From contig CM055095.1 of the NCBI GenBank assembly GCA_029204225.1, positions 37,222,597 through 37,286,596 of the forward strand: 64,000 nucleotides of DNA, given 5' to 3'. The stretch is from Diphasiastrum complanatum. Taxonomy: Eukaryota > Streptophyta > Lycopodiopsida > Lycopodiales > Lycopodiaceae. Position numbers and translations under genes: made by a program. Below, one piece after another: positions 1 through 64,000 of this stretch (its first letter is position 1; every line of letters starts with the position of its first letter). The notes beneath the pieces are model-generated. The model was not told where the DNA came from. It saw only the letters and a list, made by a program, of their open reading frames with translations, and ran no database searches.

Positions 1-441
1 AAATTATTGATCCCTCAAGTGCATAATCAACAAAATTGGCTCAATATGGTCAGTCATAGAAAATTGGTAGCACCATGGGCTATTAGCTTTGCTCCCAAGG
101 ACGCCATTAGCACAAATATTGGATGAGATCATAAGTGTGAATGTCCTTTTTTCACTTCAATCATGTTTCATTGATAGTGATGGGCAATGCTCTATGTCAT
201 CAAGTTGTGAGTATTTCTATAATAGTCTAACATTCGAAGTGAAACCGTGAACTATAACATTTATGACATGGTATGAAGAAGCTTCAAGTGTGTACAAAGT
301 AAACACCAGATAATATATACTACACATAAATTTTGACAATTTGGACCACCAAAAATGAATACTATTTGCATGTGATAATCAAAATAATCAAACCCATTAT
401 ATAGGATCAAAATTTTGAGAAGTCAACATATGCAAGGTTAC

Positions 442-54181
<53,740 letters not shown>

Positions 54182-54229
54182 CTGTTGTCCACAGTGACAT
54201 GAAAACATATTGATATGCATTTATAGGCC

Positions 54230-54234
<5 letters not shown>

Positions 54235-54278
<44 letters not shown>

Positions 54279-54629
54279 GAGACAGCCAGTTCATAGATCA
54301 CAGTCCATGGCTCCACAACAGCTGAGACGACAACGACAGCCCACTCGGAGACAGAGGTCCGCCGCACATTCAGTTATAGTTTCACAGCATACTATACACC
54401 ATATTTTCCAAGCTGATGGACATTTATTATACCAGGCTGATGGAGTTTGGTTGTGCCAGCCATCTTACTATGTATAGTTTTTGAGCTTCAGATATTGTTT
54501 TTCTTAGCCAGTTGAGCTTTTGAGCTCCTGTATGTGCACACTCGACATGTACCTTTTCTTAGTCCTATGTACCTTAGGGTATTTCAAGGACATTAATAAA
54601 GATCTTTCTTCTTTCTTTCTTTCTCTCTC
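54235..54629 (+). mobile_element. LINE copy G (subfamily 1), 3' end, starting on a (CT)n tract
   Basis: (CT)n at 54235-54275 is followed by the basic C-terminal tail of ORF2 (54285-54420), the subfamily-1 3' UTR (CGACATGTACCTTTTC, TACCTTAGGGTA, GACATTAATAAAGATC) and a TTTC/TC tail (54604-54629). The (CT)n tract lies 54 bp upstream of the splice acceptor of NUP107 exon (a). Confidence 0.82.
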
Positions 54630-56758
54630 AACCGATGTTGATGATGATGATCATGATGATGACGACGATGATACACATGCACACGCACATACACACGGAG
54701 ATCAGAGACGATGTATTAGACATAGCCATGTAGCGGTCCGAGCTACCCAACCTACCATGAGGAGACAGCTTCCAAACGACGCCAGCACACACTTCAGCTC
54801 TACCTCCTATAGCAGCTCGCATCACATCCTCATTCCCAGAGAACATGATGATGATTACATTATATCATTTGATTATCATCTATATTACACATGTTTTTAC
54901 ATTTCATATCTTAGTGCATAGTTCAGGATCTTACTCGCATCCAGATTCTCATGCTTAGCCGGATGATTCGGGCTAAGCCCTCTGTACCACATGATATCAT
55001 ATTGGCGGAGTTTGCTTCCCCTCCCTTGGTTGTCGATGCTATGTTCCAGATCATTACCTTTCTTCACAGGATATAGGATTTAGATACTTCTAGATACGTT
55101 GTCGCTGCTCTCACTTCATCCCGCACCATTGCTAGACAGGGAGCCAAGCATTCCTGGTATGGCAATGTCTCACCCTTCTTCAGACATGGGGGATATTTGC
55201 ACTTGATCTTCCGAACGGGACCCATGCTTATAGATGGTCACAACCTAATCCTGATAGGGTCAAGATGCATTTCTACGACACACATCTATTACATCTGGAT
55301 GCTATGGGCCTTCCTATTCTTCCTACATCTGGATGCTACGGGCCTCATTTCATCTGACTGTGCTAGTATCTCGCGATTACAGATCACTATGCTTTCACGC
55401 ATGATTCGGGCTAAGCCTTCAGTACCACACCAGATCATCCTTGCTGAGTTTGCAGTTCCGCCGATGTACCTTGATGCCTTACTCCAGCTCATCACATATA
55501 TTCAACGCGTCAATGCGTTCCAGTCCTTTGAGCAGAGATATACTCAGGCTGCTCTCATTTCATCTCAGTGTCTTCACAGTCAAGGCTACCATGTGGCTTG
55601 GTTCTCTCAGGCTTCTAGACTTCTTAGCACACTCGGTATCTCTATCATTGCTCTTCCTTCTGGTACCCATGACTACATCAGATGATTCATTTATAGAGCT
55701 TACCTTGAGCGAGCCTGGCATGGCCAGTTGGGAGTCAAACCCGACTTTTATCGACTTCATTTTTTGGAGACAGATGTATCAGGGTCCCCACTTCTACGAT
55801 CTGGATTATCACACGGTCTCAAACTATAGAGCTTACCTTGATCGAGCCTGGCATGGTCAGTTGGGTGTCAAACCCGACTTTTATTGGCTTCATTTTTTGG
55901 AGACTGATGTATCACGGTCCCCACTTCTACCACTCTGCCTACGCTCTGGGTTATCAGATGGTCTCAGATTCATATTGGGTCAGCTCCATGTCTCTTCACA
56001 CCAGCTTGCAATTCAGATTGATCGGTTTCAGGGTACTCCACAAGATCTGCCAGCTTTGTTCCCTTGGTGCAGTGGAGACTAAGGAGCATTTCATCTTCAT
56101 TTGCCCAGCTTATTATGAGATTCACGGGAGATACTATCGCTTGTTCAGGGTTACACCACTTACTTTGCGCTCACTTGTTACCTATGAGGATCCACGTTGT
56201 GTTGCACTTATGATCCGAGAGATGCTTCTATTACGACGAGATCTCCAGCCTCTGCGTCAGACTACTCCAGACACAGCTTCAGATTACCTCCTTTTTCTCC
56301 AGACGACCAATCCCAGACTCAGATGATGATGTCGAGGATGAGGACATGGCTTCCCACAAAGATCAGAGGCAGTGCACCTCCCAGCATTACCCTGCAGTCA
56401 GACCTATTCGTCCTACTACGAGGAGACGTCCTTCCTACACTCGACGATGGCAGCAGATCTCCATTTCACTCCCCACTGCAGCTTGTATTACATCTTTCTT
56501 TTGTAGTAGCAGCAGCAGTAGCAGCAACATCATCACCTCCAGGACATGATCTGCAGCTTGCTCCCATTATACATAGCTATTTCTCGCCTTATACCTTTTT
56601 GATTTAGTTAACACTGGTAATTGTATTTAGATCTATTTTATATGCTTTTCTTTCAGTCTCGGAGACATTTTTCATATGCTCCCATGTGGTCCACACACTT
56701 GATATGTACTTATTTGTCTTATATGCCTTTTGGCATGGAAAAGATATTAATAAAGCTT

Positions 56759-56820
<62 letters not shown>
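54630..56820 (+). mobile_element. LINE copy H (composite), RT thumb/finger region to tail
   Basis: It begins at the tail of G with the Asp-rich/basic C-terminal end of a subfamily-2 ORF2, then a diverged RT thumb piece (54940-55280), then a second one (55360-56320: FLRMIRAKPSVPHQII-type phrases, finger CQLC..E..H....C at about 56050-56110). An internal tandem duplication lies at 55695-55950. The 3' UTR has ATGCC-TTTT-GGCAT (56724-56737) and a (CT)n tail (56762-56820). Confidence 0.78.
55695..55955 (+). repeat. Tandem duplication of about 132 bp in LINE H
   Basis: The segment AGCTTACCTTGA(G/T)CGAGC..CCCCACTTCTAC occurs at 55697 and again at 55829, with about ten differences. It encodes AYL(E/D)RAWHGQLGVKPDFY, the RT thumb region, twice. 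Confidence 0.8.
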
Positions 56821-56827
<7 letters not shown>

Positions 56828-57240
56828 GAAAGAAAATTGCAAATGAAATTTGCCAGGGGAAGAGGATGATGGACCTTCTCTTTAGCTCCTCGTCGCGTTC
56901 TTTCTGGCAAAAATTCCTCTCACGAGCACCTCCACCCCGGATCACAGATCTTAGCACATGGGTGATCTATGCCACATCGTTGTACACTGTACCTGATACT
57001 CCTCCACTTCCCACACACCCATACACATGTACCTCTAATATATTCTCTCCGGACATAGTAGAAGAGGCCATCAACCGGTTAAATCTACATAAGGCCAAAG
57101 ACATTGATGAGCTAGAGGCTGAACTCTTGAAGCAGGCCGCTGACATCCTCTCACCCTTTCTCTCTTTCCTATTTAACCGCGCTATTACATCTGGTTTCCC
57201 CTCCCCTTGGTCCACAAACCTTATTTATCCTATCCATAAA
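56821..57240 (+). mobile_element. LINE copy I (subfamily 1), internal fragment
   Basis: It starts on the (CT)n tail of H with RRKKIANEICQGKRMMDLLF, SSSSRSFWQKFLSRAPPP and continues AKDIDELEAELLKQAADILS to STNLIYPIHKG, the endonuclease-RT linker and RT start. It breaks at 57240 into the opposite-strand gypsy element. Confidence 0.82.
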
Positions 57241-57960
57241 GGAATAGTAGAAATACCACCAACGTATACGGTCTCAATATCAATGAAACCAGGAATGACC
57301 ACTGAATACGATATCTGTGAATCAAGGCATATAGGTGCAAGGCACACATCAACAACCTGTAAATCCGAAGCAGCATCAACCTGAGGAAGAGGACCCACGG
57401 ATGGTGAAAGTGAAGCAGCAACTGATGTACTCTGAATGGAAAGAAGAGTTGCATCGTCAGCCTTTGGCAGGCTACGCATAAACTGCTTCTCGGTAACCAA
57501 CTGGAAGTCTCCCTGAGAATCAATGCCAACAAGTGAGTGTGTAACTGCATCAAGTACAAATGTCAATGTCTGTTGTGTCAAGTCCAGTGTAACGGCTCCA
57601 AGAGATGCAAACCAATCAGCACCAAGGATAAGATCATAAAGCTCCATAGGAATAATGTAAAGATCTGCCTGTCCAGAAAAATCTCCAATGCGGTATGGTA
57701 AACGCTAAAACATCTGAGAACTAGGAAAAGAATGGGAACTGGCAACCTCAATTGTGAGAGGCTGTGAAGCAGGAACACGTGAAGCACGTATCCGACTAGT
57801 GATATAACTGCTAATAAAAGAATGAGTGTTGCCAGTACCAACTAAAGCAATATACTCACGACCTGTAATACGTACACGTAACCAAATGGAGCGAGGACCA
57901 GGACGCCCTGTCCAAGTAGCATAGGCAAGCTGAGCATGGCAAGTAGCAGGAAGTAAATTA
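57241..57960 (-). pseudogene. gypsy aspartic protease, active-site Asp changed
   Basis: YIALVGTGNTHSFISSYITS: the catalytic D-T/S-G is G-T-G here (GGT codon). After a frameshift and stop near 57706 it reads YDLILGADWFASLGAV, the second conserved protease block (ILGADW). It ends at the fusion with LINE I. Confidence 0.82.
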
Positions 57961-59185
57961 GTGGAAGGCTCAGAGGATAGGTCAGGCTCATCAGAAATAT
58001 GAATGTAGATATCGGAATCATCTGGAGTAGTGCCCTCATGGTAAAAAACAGCGTAGTAGTACGGAGAGGCTGACGGCAATCACGGGCAAAATGGTCAGGA
58101 CTCTTACAACGAAAGCAAAGATGCTGCTGCTGAAGGTCAGCGAACTCTGCAGACGTGTAACGTCGGACAAAAGCAGGTCGAGGAGTCGGAGGATGAGGAG
58201 ACGAAGGGACAATGGAGAGAGCTGGAACAGAAGGGGTAGGTGTAGGGGTGGACACAGCGGGAAAAGATGAAGCAGAAGGATGGGGTCGGCAGAAGCGGGA
58301 AGGAAGAGTGTCAGAGTACTTATGTTGTAAAGTACTGGCAAGAGACATCGCCTCAACAAGTGTGGGAGGACGAAAGGAAGAAACATCATAACGTAAAGCA
58401 CCACGAAGCCCAGCAATGTAACGAGAAATAAGCTCAGTGGGCTGTAGATTTGTGAAAAGATAAGAAAGCTCCATAAACTGATCTGTATAAGAAGCAAGAT
58501 CACTAGTCTTAGTGAGACTACGGAATGTATCACGTTGGCGGTTGAACCACTAAGGGTCAATCATAGCATGACGGAGGTCCCGGCGAAAAGTATGCCATAA
58601 ATGGAGCCCTTCCCGATCAGGATCAGCTCCATAAACTCGCCACCACGTGGCGGCGCGTCCATCTAAATGTAAAGCAGCCAATTGGATCTTCTGAGGATCA
58701 GTCTTAGGGTAGATCTGAAAATATGTGTCAAGCTTAGCAAACCAATTCTCTAATAAGTTCCCGTCAGAGGAACCGGAATAGGTAGCAAGCTGTACCCTAT
58801 TACGAAAGTCTCGAGCAAAGTGTGGCTCAGGAAGTGGGGGACGTGAAAAGAAACCAGGAGATGGGTTAGGTGGAATGATCAGTCCACCACCAGGCTGACT
58901 AGCAGAGGAAGATGGAAATCCAAATAGAGGGGGAGTCCCAAATGAAGGAAAAACAGGAGCTTTACCAGGACCATGAGGCTGTAAAGAATCAATCTGTGAC
59001 TGCATAGTAACAAAGCCGGTCATAACGGTATCGAAGCGAAGAACGAGGCCAGAAAGGGTCTCATCCATGCGACGAAACTGATCGGATAAGGTTTCCTGAG
59101 TAGTCTCACTCGGGGTAGGTGAATGTGCCATAATGATAGTGGAAGGAATAGACGAAAACTTGAGAGAGCGGACTCTTGTCGTCAC
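57960..59185 (-). pseudogene. gypsy gag
   Basis: MAHSPTPSETTQETLSDQFR, a Pro/Gly-rich linker, EPHFARDFRNRVQLATYSG, LENWFAKLDTYFQIYPKTDP, HLDGRAATWWRVYG, a TAG at about 58551, then FMELSYLFTNLQPTELISRY and a zinc knuckle CFRCKSPDHFARDC (C-x2-C-x4-H-x4-C). One stop and a frameshift near 58060 interrupt it. More complete than the plus-strand copy. Confidence 0.85.
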
Positions 59186-59837
59186 CCCAAATTAGTCTAT
59201 TAAAACCACTATTATCACAACTAAGAAAGGACAGCAATCAACAAATGAAAAAAGTGAAAATGAAGGCTGTGCAAATGCGCTGGACAGCCAAGAGGCAAGT
59301 GACAAATTGGAGTATCAAACCTAGTCGGAATTTCGTGAAATTTGGTTCAGGATGGGCGATGGACAGCCTGCAAACAAGGTGTGAAAAATGGCTGCAAACG
59401 GAGACAAAAACGGACGAGAGTGACAAGTATGAAGCGGCTGGACAGCCTGCAAACAAAAGTGAGAAGGCTGAAAATGGGAGGAGGAACGGATGAAAGAGAT
59501 GAGGGAATTGGGCGCTGGTGAGCCTGCAAACAAGCTGGAAATGGGTGATAGAGGGTTGGAACTTGGGCGCCGGAAATAATCTGCCCAAAAAAAAAAATAA
59601 TAATAATAATATTTCCGGCCGCCAAATTTAGCAGAAGTACTTCCGCTAACTATCTGCTAAAGCTCCGCCAAGGAAAATGCTTTGATAGGAGCTGGTCCTC
59701 CTCCAAACTGTGTTGAATGTTGCTGAAGCAAAGAGACGAAAGCCCTCAACAAAGAGAGAAAAATCAGCAAGGAAAATGGGCACCCAATCAAAAAATCAGA
59801 TCTGAAATTCAGCAATCAGGAAAGTGCTCTGATACCA

Positions 59838-60257
59838 AGTTACGAATAGAGCCATAGCTGATCTAGAGCTAAGCTATGAAAGCATCACATAAGCAAGACT
59901 TAACCCTAGAAAGCAGGAAAGAGAGAGAGATTATGGAGACTAAAGAGAGAGATCAATATCATCAGCTGAATAACAAATGACACAGTTTCCCTACTTATAG
60001 CCAAGAGGAAGCCCTAAAAGGAAGCTACCGGTGGCTAGGGCCCAACTGGGAGGGAAAATAGTGCGCCCTCCAAGAAGGCCCCCACTCTCCAGTAATATGT
60101 CCAAATGGCCTAATAATGAATAATAAGGCCAAAGGCCAACCATATAGTCTAAGTGTCACTAATGAATAAAAAAGGGCCCAAGGTCTGCTTATGCATAAAG
60201 TAAAGTAAATGTAAATGGACGCGGCGAATGTAATGAGCCGAGTCCATAACTTCTACA
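59838..60257 (-). mobile_element. gypsy 5' LTR (minus)
   Basis: On the minus strand it starts TGTAGAAGTTATGGACTC and ends CTATTCGTAACT, followed by the PBS TGGTATCAGAGCAC. It is 420 bp, related to 43015-43357. Confidence 0.82.
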
Positions 60258-60478
60258 TAGAATAGTATGTCACTGTGGACAAAATCGAACATATTATATC
60301 AGCTAAACATTGATCCGAACTCATGATTGTGAAGCTCGTGAAAGCTCATGTGTGTAACAACAGCGAATCCCTGCAATCTGAAGATTGCAACTGGTGGTGG
60401 TATTGAGGCTTACACTCGGCCGACTATCATCGCATTGAGTAGGTGTTGGGTCTGGCCGACATACATTAGTATATTCCC

Positions 60479-61463
60479 ATGGCTCCACGTAAGCGCGAAG
60501 GCAGTACCTCCCCCCGTTCTCCACCCCGCCCTGTTGATTCCTCAGCAAACCATAAACAAACGTTGCAGGTCATCACCTCTACCGCCTCCACATCCAGTGT
60601 AGTACCTCAGCTGCCACTGCACCAAGACGACACTGCCGAAGGACAGCAGACTACCCCGTTTCCAGCAACTGTCTCTACTCATCTGTCCCATGACTACACC
60701 CCTTCCCAACCCATGGAGGAATTTTTGCTCCACGAGTTTGGCTGGCTAAAACAAGAATTACGAGAACTTCAACGACGAGTAAGCTATTTGGAATCGGAAA
60801 ATGGCAAAATCAAGATGAAAAGGGAAGAGCTGCAGGCTGAAAATTTGGGATTGAAGACGGAGCTCACGGAAGTGAACAATAAATGGAAGAAGGAAATGGA
60901 CACATTGACTCACGAGCTTAGGGCCCAACCTATTCTTGCTACACCGGAATCCTCTAGCCGTTTCAAGGAATTGGAAGATAAGATAGAGCAACATACAGAA
61001 GAAACCATGTCGTGGGTAGTGGTGCTCAAGAAAGGTACTAAACCTACTGCACCTATCTCGGTCATTTCAGCTACTCTCTTGGAAGAAAGACTTCGAGGCA
61101 GCAAAGCCCTCAATATTCGGGTGCGTGGCATTGTTGATACCCAAAATGCCATTGAAGAAGCAAAACGGTTTCTTGAAACCACATTAGACCACCATAGTGA
61201 AAGGCTTGATACGGCATGGCAGATAACGAGATAATTCTACCTTGATTATTCATTTCACCTCGGCTATCACCCGCAGAGATGCCCTACGTAAGAGAGCTAA
61301 GCTGAAAGATACCCGAACCTTCATGGATGATGATCTCACATACATCCAAGTGGAAGAAAGGCGTCAAGCCTTCTAGGAAGCCAAAGCATCAGGCTAGCGA
61401 GTAATTTATCGAGATGGATAGATTCGTTACATTGACAATGTACCCACAGGCTCCCATCAATAG
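60479..61463 (+). pseudogene. LINE ORF1 protein (copy J), full N-terminus, C-terminus with stops
   Basis: It starts MAPRKREGSTSPRSPPRP (compare MAPRGSVPPRA in copy E), with a Ser/Thr/Pro-rich segment to about residue 75. A long coiled coil follows (EFGWLKQELRELQRRVSYLE..LKTELTEVNNKWKKEMDTL), then SWVVVLKKGTKPTAP and LNIRVRGIVDTQNAIEEAKR. A frameshift near 61232 and TAGs at 61374, 61396 and 61420 (CAG or CGA type decay) break the CTD, which still reads FMDDDLTYIQVEERRQAF. This copy defines the probable true ORF1 start. Confidence 0.82.
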
Positions 61464-61503
61464 GGAGTTGGGGCCCCCGGGCATGGGAGCATCCCGGGGC
61501 CCC
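61461..61503 (+). promoter_or_regulatory. Putative UAG readthrough element (copy J)
   Basis: CAA UAG GGA GTT, then GGGGCCCC (61470-61477) pairs with GGGGCCCC (61496-61503), with inner GGG/CCC and ATG/CAT stacks around a GGAG loop. The 22-codon linker is open up to IWNCNG. Confidence 0.73.
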
Positions 61504-62270
61504 GTCCACACCACCTGCGTATTGGTATTTGGAATTGCAATGGTATACACTCTTCATCTACTACTGGCGACCTCATTACAAATAGGGATATTCTTTTTTT
61601 TATGGAGACACGTGAGAGCCAGATCCGAGGGCTACCTACATTCTCAGGCTGCATATGGGATTCAATATAAAGGGGAGAGGCGAGAGCCATGAGTAGTAGA
61701 GGTTCAGGTGGGGTTGCATGTTTATACAGAGAGTCACTACACTCGATTACAGAGTTTATCAGTCATGACGAGTACTCATGTTATATATGGGTCCGTCTCA
61801 TCGAACATGATATCGGATTGGCCAGAGATCTCTTCATTGTTGCATGCTACTTTCCTCCTAATTCCTCTTACGCAGAGGGCATTGGCTCTCCCTTCACTGA
61901 TCTCTCCATAGATATTAGTAGGTTCTCATATCGTGGCTCTATTTTTCTTACTGGTGATTTTAACGCGAGAACAATTGCACGACAGGTAGAGTTCCATGAT
62001 GCTGATGACCATCTACGCATATGGGCCATTGATTGTGATTTCCAGAATTTCAGCCGACGCACTTGGTCCTATCACTGGTTAGGGTGAGTATCTGTTGCAG
62101 CTAGGAGAAGCTCATGAGCTAGCCATTTATAATGCTTGCCTGATTCTGGCAGCTACACATGCTACCCTCATAGTGGTGGGCACAGTGTTGTTGATTACCT
62201 CATGGGGTCACCATCCCTCATTCCATTGATATCACACTTTGAGGTCATTCCCACTACTCTCTCTGATCAC
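61464..62270 (+). pseudogene. LINE APE-type endonuclease (copy J, decayed)
   Basis: GIWNCNGIHSSSTTGD, FFMETRESQ (His of ETHE changed to Arg), SSRGSGGVACLYRESLH, FIVACYFPPNSS, FLTGDFNARTIARQ, YPHSGGHSVVDYLMGS and TTLSDHS; frame changes near 61580, 61690 and 62060. Confidence 0.78.
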
Positions 62271-63175
62271 TCCATATATTGATGAACTTGAGAGAGTCAT
62301 TGAGTAGAGTGGTGGTACAGGTTGCCGACTTGGAGATATTCTAATTGCCATTCTCCTATATGCAGATGATTGGACAGTCTTCATGGTTTCTGCACTAGAA
62401 GGGGTTTGCGGGTTAACATTGAGAAGACCAAAGTTGTGGTCTTCAACACATCCAAGGCTTTCATGCAGCGACAGGGAGCTTTTTCTAGATGGACAGTCGT
62501 TGGAGATTGTGTCATCCTACACCTATCTTGGGGGGCTAAGCCCTTTGTCCCGCACCAAGTTATCCTAGTAGAGTTTGCAGTTCCACCTCTCTTCCGTCTC
62601 ATCACATATATACATCGTCTCAGGCTGCTTCCCACTGATGCACAGAGATATCCACAGGTAGCACTCATATCATCTCAGCACCTTCACAGTCTGGGCTATC
62701 ACTTGTCATGGTTCTCACAAGCATCACGTCTATTGATACTTTTGGCATATCTATCATAGACCTCCCAACGGGTACTCACGATTATATCAGACGTTTCCTC
62801 TACAGAGCATACCTTCGTCGCAGGGCCAACTAGGGGTTAAAAACCCAACTATTACTGGACTCATTTCTTGGAGATGGATGACGTGGGGACCCCAGTTCCA
62901 CCACGCTATTTAGATTCTGGATTATCCCATGGCCTGAGATTCACACTGGGTCAACTATGAGTCTCATCACAGCAACTTGAGATTGAGATTGGACGTTTCC
63001 ATGGTATCCCACGTGAGGAGCGGATCTGCCAGTTATGTTCACTGTCTGAGGTGGGAGTCAGAGGAGCACTTTTTATTCGGATGTCCGAGATGTGTCGCAC
63101 TTATGATCAGAGAGATGTTTTTACTGCAACAAGACCTACACCAGCCATCTGTTCACCTTGATGCACAGCTCTAGA
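62271..63175 (+). pseudogene. LINE reverse transcriptase (copy J), major deletions
   Basis: SDHS jumps to YIDELERVIE (about 1 kb of linker and RT lost), then LLYADD joined to DSLHGFCTRRGLRVNIEKTK, a deletion to PFVPHQVILVEFAVPP, and finger remnants CQLC..SEEHFLFGC (about 63030-63085). Non-functional. Confidence 0.8.
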
Positions 63176-63625
63176 TCACATCGTATTTCTCCCACAGGAG
63201 ATCGCGAACGGACCCTAGATCGGATGATAGTGGCGATAATAGTGACTCTTTACTACATAGAGACCAGAGACAACGTACTACTCATATTGCCCATAGAGCC
63301 ACTACTCGGAGACGACCTTCTTGGCGACATCAGCAGCATCTATCGAGACCACCTCCAGGCATTATCCCCATCACATCTTTCTTTCATAGCAACAACACTT
63401 GATGACACGGGGTTATGCCATTATCTTATTGGCAGCATTAGACTTTTTAGACCTACTTCATGTTCATAGTATAGGACATTGGCATTTCATTCCTATTCTG
63501 TTATGGAGACATTTCATATGCTCCCACTGTACCACACACTTGACATTTACTTTTTATCGTCTTATATGCCTATTGGCATGGAAAAGACATTAATAAAATC
63601 TTTCTTTCCTTCATTATCTCTCCAC

Positions 63626-63843
63626 AATCTTGTTAACTGGAGCTCTCTCTCGTTATGAGCTCTTCTAATGATCTCACAGTTTAGCGTTTCATCCATTATT
63701 GACTCTCACAGTCAATAACAGGTCTTTCTTTTACAATTTCGGCAGACATATCTACACTTCCTATTGGTTAGAACACACTTGAGATGTACTACCAATCTTA
63801 TGTACTTTTTGGCATCTCAAAGACCTCTCTCTCTCTCTCTCTC
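63626..63843 (+). mobile_element. LINE copy K, 3' UTR fragment with (TC)n tail
   Basis: ACACACTTGAGATGTACT..CTTATGTACTTTTTGGCATCTCAAAGACC, then (TC)n at 63827-63843, a diverged version of the family's 3' end. Confidence 0.65.
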
Positions 63844-64000
63844 CAACTTTGGCTCCCTCCCATGGTAGGAAGCCCACCCCCCCCCCCCCCCCCCCCCACC
63901 CTTCATTGCTACTCCAGCCACCACCTCCACCTCCTCTTCTTCTCCATCCTCGTCCGTTTCTTCTTCTTCTTCTTCGCCTATCTCCTATCCCTATTCTCAG
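63844..64000 (+). mobile_element. Start of LINE copy L (5' region)
   Basis: Directly after K's (TC)n tail comes Pro/Ser-coding C/T-rich sequence with a C-run (63879-63898) and (TTC)n, like the 5' regions of copies C and D. It runs out of the window. Confidence 0.55.

Larger units (their letters stand above)
57241..60257 (-). mobile_element. Ty3/gypsy element, minus strand, 3' half missing
   Basis: From right to left: 5' LTR 60257-59838, PBS (59837-59824), leader, gag (59185-57960), protease (57960-57241). RT, RNase H, integrase and 3' LTR are absent; the left end is fused to LINE copy I at 57240/57241. Confidence 0.86.
60258..63625 (+). mobile_element. LINE copy J (subfamily 2), near full length at 5' end, decayed
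   Basis: It contains ORF1 with its natural start, the UAG/hairpin junction, endonuclease with many lesions, RT with large deletions, a 3' UTR hairpin TGCC-TATT-GGCA and GACATTAATAAAATC followed by a short T/C tail. Where the LINE begins between 60258 and 60478 is not clear. Confidence 0.83.

Noticed and set aside
57230-57841. Leu/Phe-rich minus-strand ORFs
   Set aside because: Alternative frames of the gypsy protease region.

Overview
The window looks like a piece of a large, repeat-choked land-plant nuclear genome. It contains GT-AG introns up to 26 kb, Ty1/copia and Ty3/gypsy LTR retrotransposons primed by initiator-Met tRNA, and many copies of one non-LTR (LINE) family. Only one host gene can be recognised. 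It lies on the minus strand and runs through almost the whole window: fourteen exons (54181 down to 442) encode about 658 residues of a NUP107-like nuclear-pore protein. All fourteen are open, splice junctions are in phase, and neither gene end is in the window. The very large introns would suit a fern, gymnosperm or other big-genome plant, but the species cannot be fixed from this sequence.

Everything else is transposable elements inside the NUP107 introns or upstream of its first visible exon. 1390-7578: a copia element on the plus strand split by a second copy of the same family on the minus strand. 7597-24703: four LINE copies (A-D) head to tail, each joined to the next through a (TC)n tract. 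31109-33225: a solo-type copia LTR, a gypsy remnant and a LINE splinter. 33388-38245: two more LINE copies (E, F), minus strand, again joined by (GA/TC)n. 39557-40656: a roughly 420-bp direct duplication flanking a copia integrase scrap. 43015-50804: an internally deleted gypsy element cut by a copia element that has both LTRs but no integrase. 54235-57240 and 60258-64000: LINE pieces G-L, separated by a minus-strand gypsy half-element.

The most interesting signal is in the LINE family. ORF1 is a coiled-coil plus RRM-type nucleic-acid-binding protein. ORF2 is an APE endonuclease-reverse transcriptase with a C-terminal CCHC-like finger. In all five copies that keep the junction (A, C, D, E, J), ORF1 and ORF2 lie in the same frame and are separated by a single UAG. 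The UAG is followed by G, then exactly 6 nt later by a very stable GC hairpin with covarying base pairs. An open linker of exactly 22 codons leads to the endonuclease WNC motif. This is the layout of programmed stop-codon readthrough of the gammaretroviral type, and it would make an ORF1-ORF2 fusion protein. The same LINEs end in (TC)n rather than poly(A), carry a conserved 3' hairpin, and repeatedly begin exactly at the (TC)n tail of another copy, which suggests targeting of (TC)n microsatellites.
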